From: an uncultured Eubacteriales bacterium
GTDB taxonomy: Bacteria > Bacillota > Clostridia > Oscillospirales > Oscillospiraceae
Assembly (NCBI GenBank): GCA_900546915.1
Contig: UREY01000027.1
Span: forward strand, 1 to 28,082
DNA: 28,082 bases
Reading direction: 5' to 3'
In this document: positions 25,301 to 28,082 of the stretch, in pieces
Position numbering within the stretch: the first letter of the stretch is position 1
How the letters are laid out: each line of letters starts with the position of its first letter
Program-made: the position numbers and the translations under genes
The notes under the pieces: generated by a model
Databases searched by the model: none
Told to the model about the DNA's origin: nothing
What the model saw: only the letters and a program-made list of their open reading frames with translations

Positions 25301-25566
25301 CGGAGACTGCGGTCACCCGGGAGCAGGCGGTGACCTTCCTGTACCGGTATGTGACTCTGATCCTGGAGCAGGAGACCATGGACGGCGGAGACCTGAACGT
25401 CTTCCAGGATTCCGATCGGATTTCCCAGTTTGCCCGGGAAGCCATGGCCTGGGCGACGGCGGAGGGCTTCCTGGAGGGCTACGGCGACGGGAAGGTTGGT
25501 CCTAAGAACCCGGTAACCCGGGCGCAAATGGCCAAGTTCCTGACGATTCTTTCCAAAAACTTCTGA
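19306..25566 (+). CDS. Cell-surface subtilisin-family (S8) protease with BspA-like repeats and SLH anchors
   Basis: 2,086 residues. A signal peptide (1-27, ending AQA) exports it. The S8 triad is complete: Asp224 in 'AVLDTGFDE', His292 in 'SHGVHVAGT', Ser628 in 'MSGTSMATPH'. A PA domain is inserted at about 480-565 ('LTGKVALIQRG'). Fn3-like β-rich regions follow (about 700-1100), then a Big_2 domain (about 1112-1186). Two blocks of BspA-type leucine-rich repeats (about 1246-1495 and 1585-1810) show recurring 'IGDYAFTGC' and 'LPDSV' units. Three SLH motifs (about 1906-2086) should bind the cell-wall polymer. The order resembles lactocepin/C5a-peptidase-type surface proteases plus an adhesive LRR section. 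It probably cleaves extracellular proteins; the substrate is unknown. The ATG at 19306 is chosen over an upstream in-frame ATG that overlaps the promoter. Divergent from the ArsR-type gene. Confidence 0.93.
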   Translation: MKKRLLACLLVLSLFATGLGFAPAAQAAEDGIAAQWTTKENLAPADREIVLQPDEGTLSEDDGSRISDESVLYQDSDVVTVIVELEEQPLLTRASGDVEVFAASAQGRALEQDLRAAQERIKGKIRAISGAVSTQSVNGVSDLEYSYTTVLNGFSMKLPYGDIAEARQIDGVKRIFVAEQYSLPTTYGEDEYTISMSSSAGMVGADEANTLGYDGTGTIVAVLDTGFDEDHEAFSVMPENGKYSKADIAGMLQSKLSCGVSNVDEVYINEKAPFGYDYANGDTDAEAVGQSHGVHVAGTVAGNNGDDFRGVAPNAQLMIMKIFADNSGSTGDDIILAGLDDAVKLGADAVNLSLGSPAGFTEYGDEDEEETDGYLTYSGVYTRAEEAGINVMIAAGNETSSTYYNPSGTQLTLAQYPDSAIVASPSTLKAAVSVASVDNVGYFKNHIQLADGSRYAYDDAADYNTQTSYNILSTMEGQTLEYVAVPGLGEEADFEGLDLTGKVALIQRGTINFDVKAANAAAVGAVAAIIYNNTNEGPFVAALTEETIPVIGVSKEAGEAMLAAGTQTVSFSADYYGKAENPTGWQISSFSSIGPAPNLTIKPEISAPGGLIYSSVIGGGYESMSGTSMATPHMAGEAAVLRQYLRETDPGLSNRELGELANSLLMSTAVPSLDNGSGTYFSVRRQGAGVANVYNAIVSGAYLSVEGSDRPKAEVGSSRDGAYTYTATVHNLTDSAKTYSLDTAALVETITELDGVCYVANSEKRLSADEVDVTYTGLTGGKLTVAANGTATFTVTIALTASGKAYLDENFPNGSYVEGFTFLTAEDAGGVSLSVPFLGFYGDWGSLDVFDGDPGETQNMLGTALADIDNSGYGYFLGVDTETGAYDESRLAFAPRRANRQLVARVSLLRNVDHLEEVITDEAGNVVYDTGDLGMLRKTYGAATMTGIQYTAILYTPGWNGRLMKDGENNVGDWAPDGQWYTYTLRATPNGGEEEQTKSFRFYLDNTQPAIDDVQLYEEDGKVMLTCLASDNFYLKRLRVIDSTQEYYYLIAQEEFAAVSETGQTVRITFDVTDLAATLSADGKNPGRVGLLLEDAALNENLIFVDIGPQSMTLDSLSLAVGESKQAAISIKPERMAGTKLTWSSQDPSIATVDDSGMVTGVADGETMITATAVSGLTAYARVIVGKGTPVLLTYGEAPELNDRFQTQDGFFWKVVGYDEVQLIEDQSKATDYDANYADLTGDVVIPSTVEYGGKTFRVTSIGYQAFRNNQGITSVTIPEGVTDVGYAAFFMCMKLAKVSLPDSLEYVDTYAFNTFIATEFDRVPANLKWIGDFAFYQAKIDTLDLPEGLTHIGNKAFYQSTVKSLSLPESVTEYGEHIFYGCKNLSYVELPGNMKETPEGIFWNCTSLKRISLPQGLTKIGNASFYGSGLERITLPDTVTEIDDWAFAWLTNMKTVDIPDSVETIGANAYIYAAGVETIRLGAGVTSVGKAAFHTWNVDLGEAPVMQVQTEAAATALRRSGYGQEILLDGVPYTGYNGVSFTDGTFSYMPISDTEVQVIGFNDQTGETEITMPAEVYCEGDDRTYTVTSVIDRVFFQNQSVIKLHLPDTLTDLGERAFDQMFNVCEVNIPQNLENVGHQAMGYMGWDGKSIGLEFNKDLVLEIPGTIEFMDDCAFSGNQHGAIVVGEGLTEIGDYAFTGCYNATSLTLPSTLQRIGLNAFQDCTSLTSVELPDSVTYIDDNAFAALDLKTIDLPENLEYIGRGAFGAYVYNEDYTAQYWVGPRYVELNGKLSRLGYNAFRPDADIVAVLNSQRNLVVEYADLEKLPTVCWDGKTDIPFNDGSVIPAGTTVTVTGDVTIDGKLTIEGSLVVAPNANLTITEDAWIVGSEKITYETCDGGADCCSKTFQDLDINRWYHEYTDYVIARGLMNGVSDSRFAPNSTLTRGMLVTTLYRLAGEPEVTEPATFTDVPENRYFTKAIAWAQDVGLAKGVTDTRFAPETAVTREQAVTFLYRYVTLILEQETMDGGDLNVFQDSDRISQFAREAMAWATAEGFLEGYGDGKVGPKNPVTRAQMAKFLTILSKNF

Positions 25567-25593
25567 GTGCTTCCTCAGGTTTCTCCTTTCTGA

Positions 25594-25634
25594 AGGAAAC
25601 GGCCCCTATGGGTTTCCCATAGGGGCCGTTTCCT
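25594..25634. terminator. Strong hairpin after the subtilase gene
   Basis: AGGAAACGGCCCCTATGGG (25594-25612), a TTT loop and its exact complement (25616-25634) make a 19-bp perfect stem. No clear T-run follows on either strand, so it may stop or stabilise transcripts rather than be a textbook terminator. It lies between convergent genes. Confidence 0.7.
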
Positions 25635-25730
25635 GCTCCGGTCTGTATGCTCCATAGTTCCCTTTCGGCAACGCATGGATCATGCCGAATCCCTATTCTC
25701 TTCTCTATATCACAAGGGGGAAAGGCAATG

Positions 25731-25759
25731 CCCCGGCACGGCGAAGGGCCGTGCCGGGG
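25731..25759 (-). terminator. GC-rich hairpin after the second SLH gene
   Basis: CCCCGGCACGGC (25731-25742) and GCCGTGCCGGGG (25748-25759) form a perfect 12-bp stem with a 5-nt loop, 12 nt past the stop of the minus-strand gene. Only a weak T/C-rich tract follows. Confidence 0.6.
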
Positions 25760-25771
25760 TATGAGGGAAAA

Positions 25772-28006
25772 TCAGGCAAACGCTTGGCAGAAACGCATGA
25801 GTACAGCGGCAGCCTGTGCGCGGGTGGTATGGTTCTTGGGAGAGAGGGTGGTGGCGCTGGTGCCTTGGATCAGGCCCTGTGCCACTGCCCAGCGCATGGA
25901 CTCCAGGGCGAAGGGGCTGACCCGTGCACTGTCTGCAAAGGTGGACAGGTCGCCGGTCGGCTCGACCGGATTGCCGGAGAAAGCGGCGTACCGTGCAAAG
26001 AAGGTCGCCATTTGCTCCCGCGTGACCGAAGTGTTGGGCGCAAACTTGGTGTCGGTCACGCCCTTGGCGATGCCGGTTTCATAGGCCCATGCCACCGCGT
26101 CTGTGTAGAAGCGGCCTTCCGAAATATCCTGGAAGGGGGTGCGTTCTTCCGTTTCCGGCTCCCCGGCCATGCGGTACAGAACGGTCACCAGCTGCGCGCG
26201 GGTCAGCTCGCCGTCCGGCCGGAAATGACCGGCGGCTACGCCTGTCATCAGACCCTGAGAAACCACAAAATCAATGGATTCGTGATACCATGCGTTCAGG
26301 TTGACATCCTGGAAGAGCTTTGCGTAGCAGGCATGGAACAGGGAAATGTCCAGGGTTTCCGTCAACGCAAGTGCGTCGTTGTCGTTGCGCTCGGTGGTTA
26401 GAATTTGCAGCTGCGTCTGCCCGATGGCTCCCGGCTTGGCCTGGAAGGTCAACAGAAGCAGAGAGGAGACTGGTTCCTGATCGGCATAGGCAAATTCCAG
26501 GACGCCGTCCTGCAGCCGTTGGGCGGTGGCGGCAAGGCCGCTTTCGGCCCGGAGGAAGGTGAGCTTCTCCTGATCATAGGTGACGCGAAGCCGGCCGTTG
26601 GTGGTGTCCGCCGGGGCGGTAAGCGCTACCGTGACGGTGCCGTCTTCCTGAATGGCAATGGGGGAAGCCTGAGCGGTCCGGCTGCGGCCGTCGTCCTGCG
26701 GGAGGGCGGCGGACTGGAGACCGCCGGAGGTTGCCCGGAGCTCCATGGTGTCCAGCTCCTCCGGGGCGAGGCTGGGAGTTCCAACGGCGTCTTCCAGGAG
26801 GGCGCTGTAGTTGGTGTCGGCGCGCCCGGTGGGGATTTTGCCCAGCTGGAACAGGCCGCCCACCGGCCACACGCTGGCGTCGAAGGTCCCCAGGTCGTGC
26901 ACCAGGCCGGAACCGGTGCAGTCCCATACAATCAGCCGCGAGCGGTCTTCCGACTGGGTGTATTTGCTCCAGAAGAGATATTGTCCGTCAAAATAGGCCG
27001 AGCTGAAGTAAGGAGTATCCGTTGAGAAGCCCAGGTTGCCCAAGCGGCCCTGAGCGCCCAGAATATCCTGGTACTCGCCGTTTACGTAGGAAAATGCGTC
27101 GTAATACACGTTGCCGTCGGCGTCAATGAGGAAGAAGCAGTCCCGATTGACTTGAGCTTCCTCATCGTAGGTGGATTCGCAATAGGCGATGCCCACCAGA
27201 TTTGCGCCTCCGTACCAGTTCCAGCCGCCGAAGTAATTGCCGGTGTCGGGATCGATCAGAACGATATTTTGACCATAAACGGCCAGCATAACGCCGTCTT
27301 CACCCAGATGGGGGGCGTAGGCCAGGTCCATATAGCCGATTTCAGAGTCGCCGATGGCAGTGGCCGTCCAGGTTTTCTCGTCTATCTGATAATATTGGGA
27401 GGTCACGGTCTCCGTATCCAGCGTGGCGGCGTAGAGCAGCCCGTCCGGGCCATAGGCAACGGAGGTCAGCGGCAGGCTGTAGGGCTCTTCGGTCAGCTTG
27501 GTGTAGCTGGGGAGCTGGTCCGTGGTAAACTCGCTCCACCAGACGGAGCCTTCCTCATCCCAGATCAAGGCGTTCAGGTTTTGCTGGATGGTGAAGACCT
27601 CCACGGTGCAAGAGGCGGTCTTGCTGGGATCCAACACGGCGGCGGCAGTGATGACGGCGCTGCCCGGCGCGTTGGCGGTGACCCGGCCGGACTGGTCTAC
27701 GCTGGCCACAGACGCATCGGAGCTGGTCCAGGTGACCTGGGAGTTGGTGATGGTCCAGGGCAGCACCTTGGCCTGCAGCTGCTTGGCTTCCCCGGCCATG
27801 AGGCGGATGCTGCTTTCATTCAGCGTAACACCGGCGACCTGATCGGTGGGCTGCAAAGCGCCTTGCTGCGTTTCCGGTCTGGTATACAGGCCGACGCTGG
27901 CAAAGGGGAGCGTCTGCAAGACGGCGGCCTCTGCTGTGACCGGGTCGATCTCCACCAATTGCGTCTTGCTGTCGGCGCAGTAGAGCCGTGTATTTATGCA
28001 CAACAT
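25772..28006 (-). CDS. SLH-domain surface protein with Big_2, propeller-like and cohesin-like regions, probably 5'-truncated
   Basis: 744 residues from ATG 28006, which has AAAGGA 7 nt upstream. There is no signal peptide, although three C-terminal SLH motifs (about 560-744, 'FQDVNLNAWYHESIDFVV', 'GIAKGVTDTKFAPN', 'GLIQGTSATTLSPKN') require export. The visible start, 'LYCADSKTQLVEIDP', reads like the middle of a β-propeller blade. A Big_2 domain follows (about 57-137), then propeller-like repeats (about 150-400) and a cohesin-like β-sandwich (about 440-545). The same frame has a TGA at 28055-28057, so the missing N-terminus is not simply upstream in frame. The protein may be a truncated remnant, or intact from a start that lost its export signal. 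The SLH repeats closely resemble those of the convergent subtilase, suggesting a family of surface proteins. Confidence 0.75.
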   Translation of the reverse strand: MLCINTRLYCADSKTQLVEIDPVTAEAAVLQTLPFASVGLYTRPETQQGALQPTDQVAGVTLNESSIRLMAGEAKQLQAKVLPWTITNSQVTWTSSDASVASVDQSGRVTANAPGSAVITAAAVLDPSKTASCTVEVFTIQQNLNALIWDEEGSVWWSEFTTDQLPSYTKLTEEPYSLPLTSVAYGPDGLLYAATLDTETVTSQYYQIDEKTWTATAIGDSEIGYMDLAYAPHLGEDGVMLAVYGQNIVLIDPDTGNYFGGWNWYGGANLVGIAYCESTYDEEAQVNRDCFFLIDADGNVYYDAFSYVNGEYQDILGAQGRLGNLGFSTDTPYFSSAYFDGQYLFWSKYTQSEDRSRLIVWDCTGSGLVHDLGTFDASVWPVGGLFQLGKIPTGRADTNYSALLEDAVGTPSLAPEELDTMELRATSGGLQSAALPQDDGRSRTAQASPIAIQEDGTVTVALTAPADTTNGRLRVTYDQEKLTFLRAESGLAATAQRLQDGVLEFAYADQEPVSSLLLLTFQAKPGAIGQTQLQILTTERNDNDALALTETLDISLFHACYAKLFQDVNLNAWYHESIDFVVSQGLMTGVAAGHFRPDGELTRAQLVTVLYRMAGEPETEERTPFQDISEGRFYTDAVAWAYETGIAKGVTDTKFAPNTSVTREQMATFFARYAAFSGNPVEPTGDLSTFADSARVSPFALESMRWAVAQGLIQGTSATTLSPKNHTTRAQAAAVLMRFCQAFA

Positions 28007-28082
28007 TAGATTTTCCTTTGTGTTGAGTAGGCAAGCCGTTAGATTGCCTTGTTCTCAATCACTCGGATAACGTTGTGGTTAT
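28007..28082. other. Right edge: possible breakpoint upstream of the SLH gene
   Basis: On the minus strand the SLH frame is stopped by TGA at 28055-28057. Another frame reads 'NHNVIRVIENKAI' and then stops, which could be the tail of a different gene entering from outside the window. It is too short to identify. Confidence 0.25.

Noticed and set aside
21724..25527. 1,267-codon minus-strand open frame opposite the subtilase gene
   Set aside because: Very long but low-complexity, and entirely explained by codon bias of the real gene, whose domains are clear.

Overview
The window looks like the chromosome of a Gram-positive anaerobe in class Clostridia, probably an Oscillospirales gut-type organism. 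This placement is inferred from the gene families, not from a marker-gene comparison. The supporting signs are a moderately high-GC coding style, Gram-positive ribosome sites (GGAGG-type) and SigA-type promoters, an oxygen-sensitive class III ribonucleotide reductase, DnaD/DnaI-type primosome proteins, and large exported proteins carrying SLH, BspA-type leucine-rich and Big_2-like modules.

Layout, left to right. (1) 1-5218, minus: the first 1,739 codons of a giant secreted RHS/YD-repeat protein, whose C-terminal end lies beyond the left edge. It has a good promoter at 5527-5555 and a leader of about 300 nt containing mutually exclusive stems. (2) 5690-7625, minus: a two-gene unit of aldose 1-epimerase and a tocopherol-cyclase-like protein, ended by a hairpin terminator. 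(3) 7833-10130, plus: nrdD with its own promoter and a candidate NrdR operator, followed by a 127-bp MITE-like inverted-repeat element. (4) 10312-11085, minus: a lipoprotein of unknown function. (5) 11379-12026, plus: a phosphoribosyltransferase behind an attenuator-like leader, convergent on a C_GCAxxG_C_C family gene (12084-12548, minus) across a perfect palindromic terminator. (6) 12637-14417, plus: a DegV-family lipid-binding protein and an amidohydrolase-family metal-dependent hydrolase. (7) 14583-16610, plus: DnaD-domain protein plus DnaI/DnaC-type helicase loader, with another attenuator-like leader. (8) 16676-17752, minus: the classic rpsF-ssb-rpsR operon, with a structured leader where S6:S18 autoregulation is expected. 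(9) 17893-18948, minus: an ArsR-type winged-helix regulator with a large unassigned N-terminal region. (10) 19306-25566, plus: a 2,086-residue subtilase with PA, Big_2, BspA-like leucine-rich and SLH modules, divergent from the ArsR gene across a large inverted repeat. (11) 25772-28006, minus: a second SLH protein (Big_2, propeller-like, cohesin-like) that appears to have lost its 5' end close to the right edge.

How the genes work together. Housekeeping modules (DNA precursor synthesis, primosome loading, the ribosomal/SSB operon) are interleaved with surface-protein genes. Two convergent SLH genes and the RHS protein point to a cell-surface role at both ends of the window. The ArsR-like gene and the subtilase share a promoter region, so local regulation is plausible. 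No CRISPR array, tRNA, rRNA, phage or intact insertion sequence was seen. The best candidates for undescribed biology are the RHS leader RNA, the ArsR/subtilase inverted repeat, the MITE-like element and the tocopherol-cyclase-like/GalM pair.
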